Positions 22,896 to 31,435 of a DNA stretch of 48,713 nt are shown here, piece after piece. The position numbers and the translations under genes are program-made. Source of the DNA: a bacterium (GTDB lineage: Bacteria; 4484-113; JAFGCY01); assembly GCA_020849855.1 (NCBI GenBank), contig JADZFO010000028.1, forward strand, positions 1-48,713. Direction: 5' to 3'. Under the pieces are notes generated by a model that was not told where the DNA came from, did not search any database, and worked only from the letters and a program-made list of their open reading frames with translations. Position 1 is the stretch's first letter; every line of letters begins with the position of its first letter.

Positions 22896-23705
22896 ATGGA
22901 GCCTGGCCTGCCCGACCTTCGATCAATCACGCCCACCCTCTGCGCCCTGCTGGGTATTGACCCGCCGGCCCTCGCCACCAGCCCGGCGCACGGAGCTGTG
23001 CTGGAGGAGTGGCAGCGCCAAGCAGGTGCGCGGCCCCTGCAGCGGATGCTGATCTTCGCTCCAGACGCCCTGGGCCGCTGGCTGCTTGAGAAGCACGCCG
23101 GAGACCTGCTGGATACAGTCCGCGCCTATGCGCCGGTGCAGATAAGCCTGCGCTCCGTCGTGCCGCCGGTCACACCGGTCTGCTTCTCCAGCATCTTCAC
23201 CGGCGCCGCGCCTGAGCAGCACGGGATCACGCGCTATGAGCGCCCCCTGCAGCGTACGGACTCCTTCTTCGATGCCCTCGTCCGCGCGGGCCGCAGCTGC
23301 GCCATCACGGCTGTCGTCGACTGCTCGATGGACATCATCTTCCGCGAGCGCGCCATCAGCTACTTCACCGAGCCGGATGACGCCTCAGTGGAGCAGCGCA
23401 CGCTGGAGCTGCTGCGCAGCGGCGAGCATCAGGTGCTGGTGGCCTACCAGCAGGAGCATGACGAATGGCTGCATAAGACCGAGGCCCAGAGCCCGCAGTG
23501 CCTGGCGGCCCTGCGCAGCCACATTGACAGCTTCTCCCGCCTCGCCGCACAGGCGGCGCAAAGCTGGGCCGGCCTCAACTGGGGCATCTGCTTCATCCCC
23601 GACCACGGCAGCCACATAGACCCGCAAAGCGGCCTTGGGACACATGGCGAGGATATTCCGGAAGACATGAATCTTTGGCACTTCTGGGGTATTCACTCCG
23701 GATGA
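22896..23705 (+). CDS. Alkaline-phosphatase-superfamily protein (phosphodiesterase/nucleotide pyrophosphatase-like)
   Basis: About 269 residues. Superfamily metal-site elements appear in the right order: an early Asp in FAPDALG, the nucleophile-type Thr in VTPVCFSSIFTG followed by AAPEQHGIT, then EHDEWLH, FIPDHGSH (Asp-His pair) and GTHGEDIPEDM. The family uses two divalent metals to hydrolyse phosphate mono- or diesters. The protein is shorter than many relatives, with no signal peptide, so probably cytoplasmic. The substrate is unknown. It is divergent from the tandem lipoproteins. Confidence 0.75.
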   Translation: MEPGLPDLRSITPTLCALLGIDPPALATSPAHGAVLEEWQRQAGARPLQRMLIFAPDALGRWLLEKHAGDLLDTVRAYAPVQISLRSVVPPVTPVCFSSIFTGAAPEQHGITRYERPLQRTDSFFDALVRAGRSCAITAVVDCSMDIIFRERAISYFTEPDDASVEQRTLELLRSGEHQVLVAYQQEHDEWLHKTEAQSPQCLAALRSHIDSFSRLAAQAAQSWAGLNWGICFIPDHGSHIDPQSGLGTHGEDIPEDMNLWHFWGIHSG

Positions 23706-23762
23706 AGTCCAGTTCTGCCTGAGCTGCGGCAGATCATTTTTCGGACTTCACAATAAGATCAA

Positions 23763-23783
23763 GCTACTATGCGGTATAGTAGC
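23763..23783 (+). promoter_or_regulatory. Perfect dyad operator upstream of copZ-copA
   Basis: Arms GCTACTAT (23763-23770) and ATAGTAGC (23776-23783) are perfectly complementary around GCGGT. The core TACTAn/nTAGTA resembles operators of the BlaI/MecI/CopY winged-helix repressors. It is 29 bp before the copZ ATG and overlaps a TATAGT that could be the -10. The regulator gene is not in the window. Confidence 0.6.
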
Positions 23784-23811
23784 GTCTCAGCACCCCGGAG
23801 GTGTCACAGCA

Positions 23812-24072
23812 ATGACAACAGATTCAGGCATCAATGGCACAGATCCACAGCAGGCTCAGCTGACTGCCGTCCTGGCAGTCACCGGCATGCACTGCGGCGG
23901 CTGCGCGGGCAAGGTCAAGGCCGCACTGCTGGAGCTTGATGGCGTCAGCTCCGCCGAGGTCAGCCACATCAAAGGCAGCGCCGTGGTCAGCTACGACCCG
24001 CAGAAGACCAGCGTCGGTGCACTGAGCGAAGCAGTGAAGGCGGCTGGCTACAGCGCCAGCGCGGCGGCCTGA
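23812..24072 (+). CDS. copZ: Copper chaperone CopZ-like HMA-domain protein
   Basis: 86 residues with one heavy-metal-associated ferredoxin-like domain. The Cu(I) site is GMHCGGCAGKV, and AAGYSA closes the domain. It carries Cu(I) in the cytoplasm to the CopA ATPase encoded 7 bp downstream. GGAGGTG 9-15 bp upstream gives a leadered start, under the 23763-23783 dyad. Confidence 0.9.
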   Translation: MTTDSGINGTDPQQAQLTAVLAVTGMHCGGCAGKVKAALLELDGVSSAEVSHIKGSAVVSYDPQKTSVGALSEAVKAAGYSASAAA

Positions 24073-24079
24073 GGCCGGC

Positions 24080-26449
24080 ATGAACGACCACAGCCACCAG
24101 CACGACCACAGCAGCGGCGCAGCTCCGGCCAGCCCCGAGGCGCCCCAGACGCAGTCCGCGACCATGCCCATCCTGGGCATGCACTGCGCATCCTGTGTCA
24201 GCACGGTTGAAGGAGCTTTGAAGAAAGCCCCCGGCGTGAAAGAGGCCACGGTTAACCTGGCCACCCATACGGCGCATGTTTCCTTTGACCCTGCCGCCAC
24301 CAGTCCGCAGGCTCTGGGCCGCGCGGTTGAGTCAACCGGCTACCGCGCGATCGTCGTGGATGAGCACAGCCAGCACAGCGCCGAGGACATGCACGCCGCG
24401 CACCTGAACCTTGAGGAGGGCGCGCTGCGCCTGCGCCTCTGGGTCGCGGTGATCCTCGGCCTGCCGGTCGGCGTGCTGGGCATGGCGCACCTTTTCGGTG
24501 ATGCGGCCGCCGAGGCCCTGATGTTCCCGGGCCGCCAGTACTTCGAACTTTTCGCCACAGCCGTGGTGGTCTTCTTCTCCGGCGCCGGCTTCCACAGCGC
24601 CATGCTGCGCTCCACCCTGCGCGGCCAGGCCAACATGGACACGCTGATCTCCATCGGCACGCTGGCCGCCTTCATCTACAGCGCGGCGGTGGTCCTCTGG
24701 CCCGGCTTCTTCCTCAGCGAGCATGTCGGCCACCTTCCCGGCGTCTATTTTGAAGTCGCGGCGATGGTCACCATCCTGGTGCTGCTGGGCCGCTTCATGG
24801 AGGCCCGCGCCCGCGGCCGCGCCAGCCAGGCCCTAAAGCGCCTGCTGGGCCTGCAGGCGAAGACCGCCACCGTGCTGAAGGACGGCCGCGAAGAGGAAGT
24901 GCCGGTCGAGCAGCTGCAGCCCGGCGATACAGTCCTGCTGCGCCCCGGCGCCAAGGTGCCACTGGACGGCACAGTGCTGGAAGGCGCATCCTCCATCGAC
25001 GAGTCCATGCTCTCGGGTGAAAGCCTGCCGGTGGACAAGTCGCCAGGCAGCCCGGTCTTTGCCGGCACAGTCAACTCAGCCCAGGGCTCGCTGAAATACT
25101 CCGTCACCAAGACCGGCAAGGACACCCTGCTGGCCGGCATCATCCGCATGGTGGAAACCGCCCAGGGCTCCAAGGCCCCGGTTCAGCGCCTGGCCGACCA
25201 GATCAGCGCGATCTTCGTCCCGGTCGTCTTCGTTATCGCCATCATCACCTTCGTGGTCTGGTACTTCTTTGGCACCAGCGGCGAATCAGTCGAGCGTCTC
25301 GCGGCGGCCTTCGTGCCAGCCGTGGCCGTGCTGATCATCGCCTGCCCCTGCGCGCTCGGCCTCGCCACCCCCACCGCGGTGCTGGTCGCCTCGGGCCGCG
25401 GCGCGGAGCTGGGTGTGCTGTTTCGCAACGGCGCGGCCCTGGAGACCGCGGCCCGCATCGACACCGTCGTCTTCGACAAGACCGGCACTCTCACCAGCGG
25501 CCAGCCTGAGCTGCTCAGCCTGCGCCCCCTGGGCAGCCTCAGTGAAGATGAACTGCTGCGCTGGGCTGCCAGCGCCGAAAGCCACAGCGAACATCCCCTG
25601 GCCCGGGCCGTTGTCCGCGCCGCCGGGGCCCGGAGCCTGCAGCTCAGCGAGCCCGGCGCCTTCGAGTCCTTCTCCGGCCTCGGCATCATCGCCGCGGTGG
25701 AAGGAAAGGTCCTGCAGATCGGCTCGCTGCGCTTCCAGCGCTCGCAGGCCCTGCAGCTAAGTGAAGAGCAGTGGGCCACACTGGAGCAGGCCGGCAGCGA
25801 GCTGGCCAGCGCGGGCCAGACGCCGCTGTTTGTCGTGCTTGACGATCAGCCCGTGGGTCTGCTGGGCCTGGCGGACACCCCGCGGCGCGGGGCGGCGGAG
25901 GCCGTCAGCACCCTGCGCGCCATGGGTATCAGGGTCATGCTGCTTTCCGGCGACAAGCGCGAGGTAGCCCAGGCCATCGCCGCGCAGCTTGGCATCCTGG
26001 ACAGCGCGGATCCCGCCACTGCTGCTGATACCGTGATGGCGGAGGTGCTGCCCGCCGACAAAAGCGCACAGATCCAGCGCCTGCAGGCGGCCGGCCGCAA
26101 GGTGGCGATGGTCGGCGACGGCGTGAATGACGCGCCGGCGCTGGTGCAGGCCGAGCTGGGCATCGCGATGGGCGCGGGCACGGACATCGCCATCGAGTCC
26201 TCGGATGTCACCCTGGTCAAGAGCGACCCGCGGGATGTTGCCAGCGCGCTGGCCCTGGCCCGCAGCACCATGCAGGTGATCCGCCAGAACCTCTTCTTCG
26301 CCTTTATCTACAACGTGCTGGGCATCCCGGTCGCCGCCGGCGCGCTGTATCCCTTCACCGGCTGGCTGCTCAGCCCGGTGATCGCCGGCGCGGCGATGGC
26401 GGCCTCCAGCCTCAGCGTGGTGACCAACAGCCTGCGCCTCAGGAGGTAG
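24080..26449 (+). CDS. copA: Cu(I)-exporting P-type ATPase CopA
   Basis: 789 residues. A His-rich leader (MNDHSHQHDHSS) is followed by one HMA domain (GMHCASCVS), membrane helices, the actuator motif LSGESLPVDK, the ion-binding CPCALGLATP (C422), the phosphorylation motif DKTGTLTSG (D466), SEHPLARAV for nucleotide binding, and GDGVNDAPAL in the hinge. It exports Cu(I) from the cytoplasm at the cost of ATP and is the partner of copZ. The stop codon lies in a hairpin repeat (GGTAGCGCCGCC...). Confidence 0.95.
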   Translation: MNDHSHQHDHSSGAAPASPEAPQTQSATMPILGMHCASCVSTVEGALKKAPGVKEATVNLATHTAHVSFDPAATSPQALGRAVESTGYRAIVVDEHSQHSAEDMHAAHLNLEEGALRLRLWVAVILGLPVGVLGMAHLFGDAAAEALMFPGRQYFELFATAVVVFFSGAGFHSAMLRSTLRGQANMDTLISIGTLAAFIYSAAVVLWPGFFLSEHVGHLPGVYFEVAAMVTILVLLGRFMEARARGRASQALKRLLGLQAKTATVLKDGREEEVPVEQLQPGDTVLLRPGAKVPLDGTVLEGASSIDESMLSGESLPVDKSPGSPVFAGTVNSAQGSLKYSVTKTGKDTLLAGIIRMVETAQGSKAPVQRLADQISAIFVPVVFVIAIITFVVWYFFGTSGESVERLAAAFVPAVAVLIIACPCALGLATPTAVLVASGRGAELGVLFRNGAALETAARIDTVVFDKTGTLTSGQPELLSLRPLGSLSEDELLRWAASAESHSEHPLARAVVRAAGARSLQLSEPGAFESFSGLGIIAAVEGKVLQIGSLRFQRSQALQLSEEQWATLEQAGSELASAGQTPLFVVLDDQPVGLLGLADTPRRGAAEAVSTLRAMGIRVMLLSGDKREVAQAIAAQLGILDSADPATAADTVMAEVLPADKSAQIQRLQAAGRKVAMVGDGVNDAPALVQAELGIAMGAGTDIAIESSDVTLVKSDPRDVASALALARSTMQVIRQNLFFAFIYNVLGIPVAAGALYPFTGWLLSPVIAGAAMAASSLSVVTNSLRLRR

Positions 26450-26500
26450 CGCCGCCCTCTGTGGCGGCACCAGCCGGGGAGCGCAGACTTTTGTCTGCAT
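26446..26500 (+). repeat. Hairpin repeats after copA
   Basis: GCGCCGCC/GGCGGC hairpin beginning GGTAGCGCCGC and matching a copy at 37380-37405, then GCAGAC-TTTT-GTCTGC. The copA stop TAG belongs to the first repeat. It may also serve as a terminator, although no long T-run follows. Confidence 0.55.
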
Positions 26501-26534
26501 CTGCAACTGGAGCGCGGAAACCTTGTCCGCCTTT

Positions 26535-26614
26535 CAACTGGAGCGCGGACACCTTGTCCGCATCTTCAATCCGCAGTCGCCCGCTGCCGGTCGCGCTTCC
26601 GATCCAACGCAGAG
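26535..26614 (+). repeat. 80-bp composite repeat, copy 1
   Basis: It starts CAACTGGAGC, contains the hairpin GCGGACA-CCT-TGTCCGC, then CATCTTCAATCCG and GATCCAACGCAGAG. It is nearly identical at both ends to 26703-26782 and runs directly into a CAGAG tract. A partial copy precedes it at 26502-26531. Confidence 0.75.
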
Positions 26615-26702
26615 ACGCAGAGGACGCAGAGCTTCGCAGAGAAGATCATTGAATACAAAGGAATGCCGAGTAACAGCCAGGTTGAATGCCAATCATCCTC
26701 TT

Positions 26703-26819
26703 CAACTGGAGCGCGGACACCTTGTCCGCATCTTCAATCCGTGGCGGCTCGCCGCTGGTCGCGTTTCCGATCCAACGCAGAGTTAACCGAGTGAACAGAG
26801 GTTCACAGAGAAGATCAAT
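26703..26819 (+). repeat. Composite repeat, copy 2, with CAGAG/GTTCAC tract
   Basis: The first 80 bp match 26535-26614. The tail from CGATCC to GATCAAT (26768-26819) matches the reverse complement of 38224-38274. Together with copy 1 it fills the 391-bp gap between copA and the orphan gene, in which I see no gene. Confidence 0.75.
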
Positions 26820-26826
26820 ACTCAGT

Positions 26827-26832
26827 TATCAT
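26827..26832 (+). promoter_or_regulatory. Candidate -10 (TATCAT) 8 bp before orphan gene 1
   Basis: TATCAT is the same hexamer as at znuA and the histidine phosphatase gene, with an 8-bp gap to the ATG. Confidence 0.35.
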
Positions 26833-26840
26833 CAGTATCG

Positions 26841-27395
26841 ATGGGTAAATCCCAAGCGGATGAATCTGCTCCTCGCAAGGACCAGCTAGTAGACCGACCC
26901 GCGCATCAGTGCTGCAGCATAGGAGCGCTGCTTATCGCTGCAATGCCTTTGCTGCTCATCCTCTTCATGAACATGCTGGGCGATCCCTTCCCTTATCACA
27001 ACTTCAAAAAGTGCCAGCTCAAAAACAATGAGATCAGGGCAACAATCATTCAAGGCACTACCGAGTATCCAGTTAAGCATGTCTACCTTATCAAAACTTC
27101 TTCCGAGTGGATGCGATATTCCGATATTAGTTGTGAGCTGCTCTCGGGAGATCGGATTAGGATAGGAAATCAGGAGGCTGAAGTGCTGGCGATTTACCCA
27201 GCGGATGCCGAGGCACATCCGGGACTTACAACTTATGAACTGTCGTTGCATTGGGGTTTGAAGACGAGTAGGTACAAGCTGCGCATACACGAAGTACCAG
27301 TCGCCTGGGTCGAGTATGCGAAGGAAGGAACACTGCACCTGATGGTTCCTGTCGCCGACGGAACGTGTGCGGTTCGGTACATTGAGCTTGATTAG
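26841..27395 (+). CDS. Orphan membrane-anchored protein, A+T-richer than its surroundings
   Basis: 184 residues. One hydrophobic segment (IGALLIAAMPLLLILFMNML) follows a charged N-terminus. The remainder is a soluble, probably extracytoplasmic, beta-rich domain without recognised motifs. Base composition is near balanced rather than G+C-rich, and codons such as ATA, TTA and AGG are common, unlike neighbouring genes. It is bracketed by CAGAG repeats in opposite orientations (26778-26815 and 27416-27440), which suggests insertion from elsewhere. The function is unknown. Confidence 0.65.
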   Translation: MGKSQADESAPRKDQLVDRPAHQCCSIGALLIAAMPLLLILFMNMLGDPFPYHNFKKCQLKNNEIRATIIQGTTEYPVKHVYLIKTSSEWMRYSDISCELLSGDRIRIGNQEAEVLAIYPADAEAHPGLTTYELSLHWGLKTSRYKLRIHEVPVAWVEYAKEGTLHLMVPVADGTCAVRYIELD

Positions 27396-27415
27396 CAGCC
27401 CACGAGGTCCATATA

Positions 27416-27440
27416 GCTCTGCGTCCTCTGCGTCATGTAT
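27416..27440 (-). repeat. CAGAG repeat (reverse) after orphan gene 1
   Basis: CTCTGCGTCCTCTGCGTCAT, the reverse of the CAGAG tract upstream of the same gene. It fills part of the 77-bp gap to the next, convergent gene. Confidence 0.55.
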
Positions 27441-27472
27441 TGGGTCTATGACGCGCGGACTGGGCCGCGCTG

Positions 27473-28663
27473 CTACATCCGCGAGAATTCCATGCTCACG
27501 CCGTAGCCGCGCATGCCGTCGTGGAAGAGCTGCCACAGCTCGTCCTCGCGGGCGAGTGTCTCCGGCGCATGCACCCCCGGCTTGATGATCCGGCCCGCCG
27601 CCATGAGCTGGGTCGCGATGATCGCCGGGTAGCCGGTGGTGCGGCTCATGCTGCTCGCCGCCAGAGGCTGCTGCTCCGAAGGCGCGGTGCCGAAGTCCAG
27701 CAGGTCGCAGCGCTCCAGGGCCTCGCGGCCCTCGCTGTCCAGGCCGCCCACCTCCACACGCATGAAGGTGAACTCGCGCTCGCCGGGGTTCAGGCGCCAG
27801 TGCCGCTCCAGCAGGCGGGCGGTGAATGCCGCCGGCACCACCTGGGCGAAGCCCTCGCCGTCCGCGCGGCGCACGCTGATGGCCGCGTCGTCAAACAGCC
27901 CCAGGTCGCGCAGGAAGCGCATCTGCTGGGCCGTGCCGGGATAGCGCAGGGTGCGCTCCTCCATGTCCGGCAGGTCCATGGTGCTCAGCAGGGTCCGCAG
28001 GCCATCGGTGTAAAAGCTCTCCAGGCTGCCGATGCCCGGCAGCTCGATCTGCTCCACCCCCGAGAGTGCCGGCACCGTGATCACCTCGCCCTGGCTCTTC
28101 ACCCGCGCCGGGCGCACATATTCCTCAATCACATCCACCGGGCTGAAGGGCGCCTTGTACTGCAGGGGCCAGCGCCGCTCCACCGGCAGTCCGCCCACCT
28201 GAATGCTCAGGCTCTGGGCCTGGGCCAGGTGGCCGGCCAGGCGCACGCCCAGCATGCCGCCAAGGCCAGGCATCACGCCGCAGTCCACCACCGCGCAGAC
28301 GCCGCGCTGGCGCGCCTGCTCATCCAGGCTCAGCGCATCCTCGGGGAAGAAGGAGATATCAACGCAGTGCTTTCCGGCCTCGATGACGGTCTGCAGCATC
28401 TGATAGCCCAGCCAGCCCGGCACCGCGCCGACCACAATCTGGGCGTCCTCAATGCACTTGCGCAGCAGGTCCATGTCGGCCAGGTCCGCCTGGTTGGTGG
28501 AAAGCGGGGCTTCCAGCAGGGCCGCGGCGGCCTGGCACTGGGCCAGAGCGGCCGCGCTGTGGTCGCAGACCGTGACCTGCAGATGGCTCAGCCGGGCCAG
28601 CTCGCGGGCGATGAAGCCGCCCACCATGCCAGCGCCCAGGACCACTACGTTGATGTTTTCCAT
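27473..28663 (-). CDS. Saccharopine dehydrogenase-family oxidoreductase (lysine dehydrogenase-like)
   Basis: 396 residues from the ATG at 28663. The N-terminal Rossmann motif is VVLGAGMVGGFIARELA, followed by ADLADMDLLRKC and VVGAVPGWLGYQMLQTVIEAGKHCVDISF, then DCGVMPGLGGML, all typical of the family. Members interconvert lysine, saccharopine or aminoadipate semialdehyde with NAD(P). The length of about 400 fits the glutamate-forming saccharopine dehydrogenase or L-lysine 6-dehydrogenase groups. No lysine genes are adjacent. TACAAT 8 bp before the ATG suggests a leaderless mRNA. Confidence 0.85.
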   Translation of the reverse strand: MENINVVVLGAGMVGGFIARELARLSHLQVTVCDHSAAALAQCQAAAALLEAPLSTNQADLADMDLLRKCIEDAQIVVGAVPGWLGYQMLQTVIEAGKHCVDISFFPEDALSLDEQARQRGVCAVVDCGVMPGLGGMLGVRLAGHLAQAQSLSIQVGGLPVERRWPLQYKAPFSPVDVIEEYVRPARVKSQGEVITVPALSGVEQIELPGIGSLESFYTDGLRTLLSTMDLPDMEERTLRYPGTAQQMRFLRDLGLFDDAAISVRRADGEGFAQVVPAAFTARLLERHWRLNPGEREFTFMRVEVGGLDSEGREALERCDLLDFGTAPSEQQPLAASSMSRTTGYPAIIATQLMAAGRIIKPGVHAPETLAREDELWQLFHDGMRGYGVSMEFSRM

Positions 28664-28671
28664 GGCCGCAG

Positions 28672-28677
28672 ATTGTA
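28672..28677 (-). promoter_or_regulatory. Candidate -10 (TACAAT) 8 bp before the saccharopine-dehydrogenase-like gene
   Basis: Same hexamer and spacing as at the thioesterase gene (8886-8891). No good -35. Confidence 0.45.
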
Positions 28678-28738
28678 GGTGCAGGCGGGTTCTGGGCTGG
28701 CCGGCGATTGCAGCGGCCGCGGGTAGCGCCACATGACA

Positions 28739-28763
28739 GCGCCGCCAGCAATGCCGGCGGCGC
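28739..28763 (-). terminator. Hairpin after the DUF5666 lipoprotein gene
   Basis: Arms GCGCCGCC and GGCGGCGC around a 9-nt loop, 36 bp after the stop codon. No clear T-run, so the terminator role is only probable. Confidence 0.45.
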
Positions 28764-28798
28764 CGTCACTCAAGTGCTTTGGAGGCAGGCCCAGTGGC

Positions 28799-31435
28799 CT
28801 AACTGTCCGTGTCTTCGTTCACCTCCGTGGCGACCCAAAGTCCCGCCACCAGCGTGCCTGACACCTTGACCGTGTCACCAACGGCGAAGTCGCCGATGCT
28901 GCCGGTCGCGCCGCCTTCCAGCAGGAAGACCGTCGAGGCATTGATGCTCAGGTCAAGGCCGTTGATGCTCAGGCTGCCCGAACTGAGGGCGCTGAGCCGG
29001 CCGATGATCTCCAGGTTATCAAGCAGCGGGTTGCTGTCTGTCTTGAGCTGCAGATCCAGCACCAGCATGCCGCTGGCCGTCTGCAGCGCTTTGATCTCAA
29101 CATAGTCGCCAACGCTGAAATCGCCAAGGCCGGCCTCAGCCCCGCTTTCCAGCCGGAAGCTGGTATGGCTGTTCAGGTTCAGATCCAGGCCGCTGATCCC
29201 GGCCGCCGTGGCCGAGATCGCGTCCAGCTCGCCCCTGAATGTCAGCTCGTCCTGCAGCTGCAGCTGGGTGGCGACCCAGGCGCTGCCAACCAGGTTCGCC
29301 CGCAGGCGCACGGCCTGGCCCAGGCTGAAATCTCCCTGTACAGCGGCCCCGCCCTCGGCATCCAGGTAACTGGTCAGACCGCTGAGTGCATAGGCCTGGC
29401 CATTGATGCTGAGGCTGGATGAGCTCAGCAGGCCGATGCGGCCAAATACAGTCTGCTCATCTGAAGTCGCCGTGACTTCGATGCGGCTGGCCAGCCAGAA
29501 GCTGCCATTGAAACTGGCGCTGACCTCAACCGCATCGCCAGGGTCAATGTCCGCGATGCTGCCGCTGGCGCCGCCAATGAGCTGGAAGAGGGTCTGCGCG
29601 CCAAAGCGGATAGTGCGGCCGTCAACCGTCAGGCTGTCCGCTCCGATAGCCTCAACCACGCCATTCAGCTCAAGCTGCGTGCTGCCGGCCAGCGTGATCC
29701 TGGTCGCCGTCCACTGGCCGCCGGCAAAGCTGGCCTGCACATCGGCGTCCACTCCGGTGAAGAGATCGGCAATGGCCACTTCATTGGTGCCAATGAAGAA
29801 CTTCGTGGCGCTGTTGATGGCCAGCTCTGTACCGTTGACCCTCACCGCGGCTGCGCTGATGCTCTCGATACTGCCGCTCAGGCTGCGCAGGCCAGGCGCG
29901 GCAATGCTCATGCTTGTGGCAAGCCAGGCCGAGCCTGACTGCACCGCGCTGAGCGTAACATTCGCGCCGACAAAGAAGTCCGTCAGCCCGGCACTCTGCC
30001 CGGCGATCTTAAGCTGCGTCGCGCTGTTCAGGCTGAAGCTCTCGCCGTTGATGCTGACGCTGCTGCTGCTCAGGGCCTGGATGCTGCCGCTGACGGTACG
30101 CGTCCCGCCGCCGCCGGAACCGAAGTCGGCCTCAGTGTCGGTGCTGAGCCTCAGCACGGTCCAGACGCCGCCCTGCAGCTCCGCTAGGAAGGCCACCTGC
30201 TGGCCGGCTTCAAAGTCGCCCAGCGAGCCGCTGGCCCCGCCCTCAAGCAGGAACTGGGTCTGCGCGTTCAGACGGAAGAGCAGGCCGTCAAGGCTGGCCT
30301 GCGCCGAGCTGATGCTGCTCAGGCTGCCCTCCACGCGCAGGGTCCCGTCCGGCTGCGTGCCCTGTTCAGCCGCCTGGATGCGCAGGGCCAGCCAGCTGTC
30401 ATTGCGCAGCTTGATTGCCGTGATCTCAACAAAGTCACCCACGCTGAAATCCTCGAAACGTGCGCGGGCGCCACTTTGCAGGTAGAAGCGCGTGCGGCCG
30501 CTCAGGTCCAGCTCAAGTCCGGCAATGCTCAGACTGCTGGCGCTCAGTGCTTCCAGCTCACCGCTCAGCAGGATCTCGGTGTCATTCTGGCCCGGGTTGT
30601 CGCTGTCATGCTTCAGCTTGATGATCAGCGCCACGCGCTGGCCCTGGCCAGCAGGCAGGCTGGTGATCTGAACCTCATCGCCAATGTTGAACTGGCCGGA
30701 GCCGGCGTTGCGGTCGTTTTTCACCCAGAAGCGCGTGGCCGCGTTGATGCTGAAAGTTACGCCGGCCACGGTAATGCTGGTGTTGCTGATGGCCTCGATG
30801 TCACCGCGCAGCTTGGGTCCGCGCGGGCCAGGATAACGGTCATCCTCCGGCAGGCCGTCGCAGTCCTCGTCATCAAAGACGCTGTCGAAGTCGCCGTCGC
30901 CGTCAATGTCGATGCGCAGCTGGCCATGGCGGAAGCGCAGCTGCCGCCGCTCACTTTCGAGGCCGATGCTGCTGCTGCTGTCCAGGCCCAGCTCAAGGCT
31001 GTCCAGCTGGCCGTCACTGTCTGTGTCCAGCGCGCTCAGGCGGTGCACAAGTTCAGTGGTCGCCCGGGCGCTCAGACTGATCGGGATAAAGACTACCTGG
31101 CTGTCCAGGCTGCCGTCCCCGTCAAAGTCCACACTGCTGTTGAAGCTGTACCTGAGCAGGAAGGATCCCCCGCTCAGGTCCCTGAAGCTGAAGCGGCCAT
31201 TGCTGTCAGTCACGGCTGAAGCCAGAATCTGGGCTGTGGTCGCGCTGAGCAGTTGGACTGAGACATTGCTCAGGCCATCGCCGTCCGCGGAGACCACCTT
31301 CACCGGACCTGCCTGTACCAGCTGGCCGTTAAGCGCCGTGTTCTCGCTTTCCGGTTCACGGCCACCGCCATTGCCGCAGGCACTCAGCACTGTCAGTAAA
31401 CAGGCCGCCAGCAGCAGTCTAAAGCCGAGTTGCAT
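28799..31435 (-). CDS. Large lipoprotein built of DUF5666-type repeats
   Basis: 878 residues with a lipoprotein signal (LLLAACLLTVLSAC). First comes a carboxypeptidase-regulatory-like sandwich (GLSNVSVQLLSA...TDSNGRFSFRDL), then an Asp-rich calcium-site-like segment (DTDSDGQLDSLELG, DIDGDGDFDSVFDDEDCDG). About ten repeats of roughly 65-70 residues follow, with the pattern G.[IL]..[IL]S..S[LV].I.G....[LI]...T.F.[LI].G...[ST][IL].DF..G..V. This is how DUF5666 domains look in tandem. The start is set by GAGGAGGAG upstream of ATG. It is probably a surface or periplasmic protein; the role is unknown. A terminator-like hairpin follows. Confidence 0.82.
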   Translation of the reverse strand: MQLGFRLLLAACLLTVLSACGNGGGREPESENTALNGQLVQAGPVKVVSADGDGLSNVSVQLLSATTAQILASAVTDSNGRFSFRDLSGGSFLLRYSFNSSVDFDGDGSLDSQVVFIPISLSARATTELVHRLSALDTDSDGQLDSLELGLDSSSSIGLESERRQLRFRHGQLRIDIDGDGDFDSVFDDEDCDGLPEDDRYPGPRGPKLRGDIEAISNTSITVAGVTFSINAATRFWVKNDRNAGSGQFNIGDEVQITSLPAGQGQRVALIIKLKHDSDNPGQNDTEILLSGELEALSASSLSIAGLELDLSGRTRFYLQSGARARFEDFSVGDFVEITAIKLRNDSWLALRIQAAEQGTQPDGTLRVEGSLSSISSAQASLDGLLFRLNAQTQFLLEGGASGSLGDFEAGQQVAFLAELQGGVWTVLRLSTDTEADFGSGGGGTRTVSGSIQALSSSSVSINGESFSLNSATQLKIAGQSAGLTDFFVGANVTLSAVQSGSAWLATSMSIAAPGLRSLSGSIESISAAAVRVNGTELAINSATKFFIGTNEVAIADLFTGVDADVQASFAGGQWTATRITLAGSTQLELNGVVEAIGADSLTVDGRTIRFGAQTLFQLIGGASGSIADIDPGDAVEVSASFNGSFWLASRIEVTATSDEQTVFGRIGLLSSSSLSINGQAYALSGLTSYLDAEGGAAVQGDFSLGQAVRLRANLVGSAWVATQLQLQDELTFRGELDAISATAAGISGLDLNLNSHTSFRLESGAEAGLGDFSVGDYVEIKALQTASGMLVLDLQLKTDSNPLLDNLEIIGRLSALSSGSLSINGLDLSINASTVFLLEGGATGSIGDFAVGDTVKVSGTLVAGLWVATEVNEDTDS

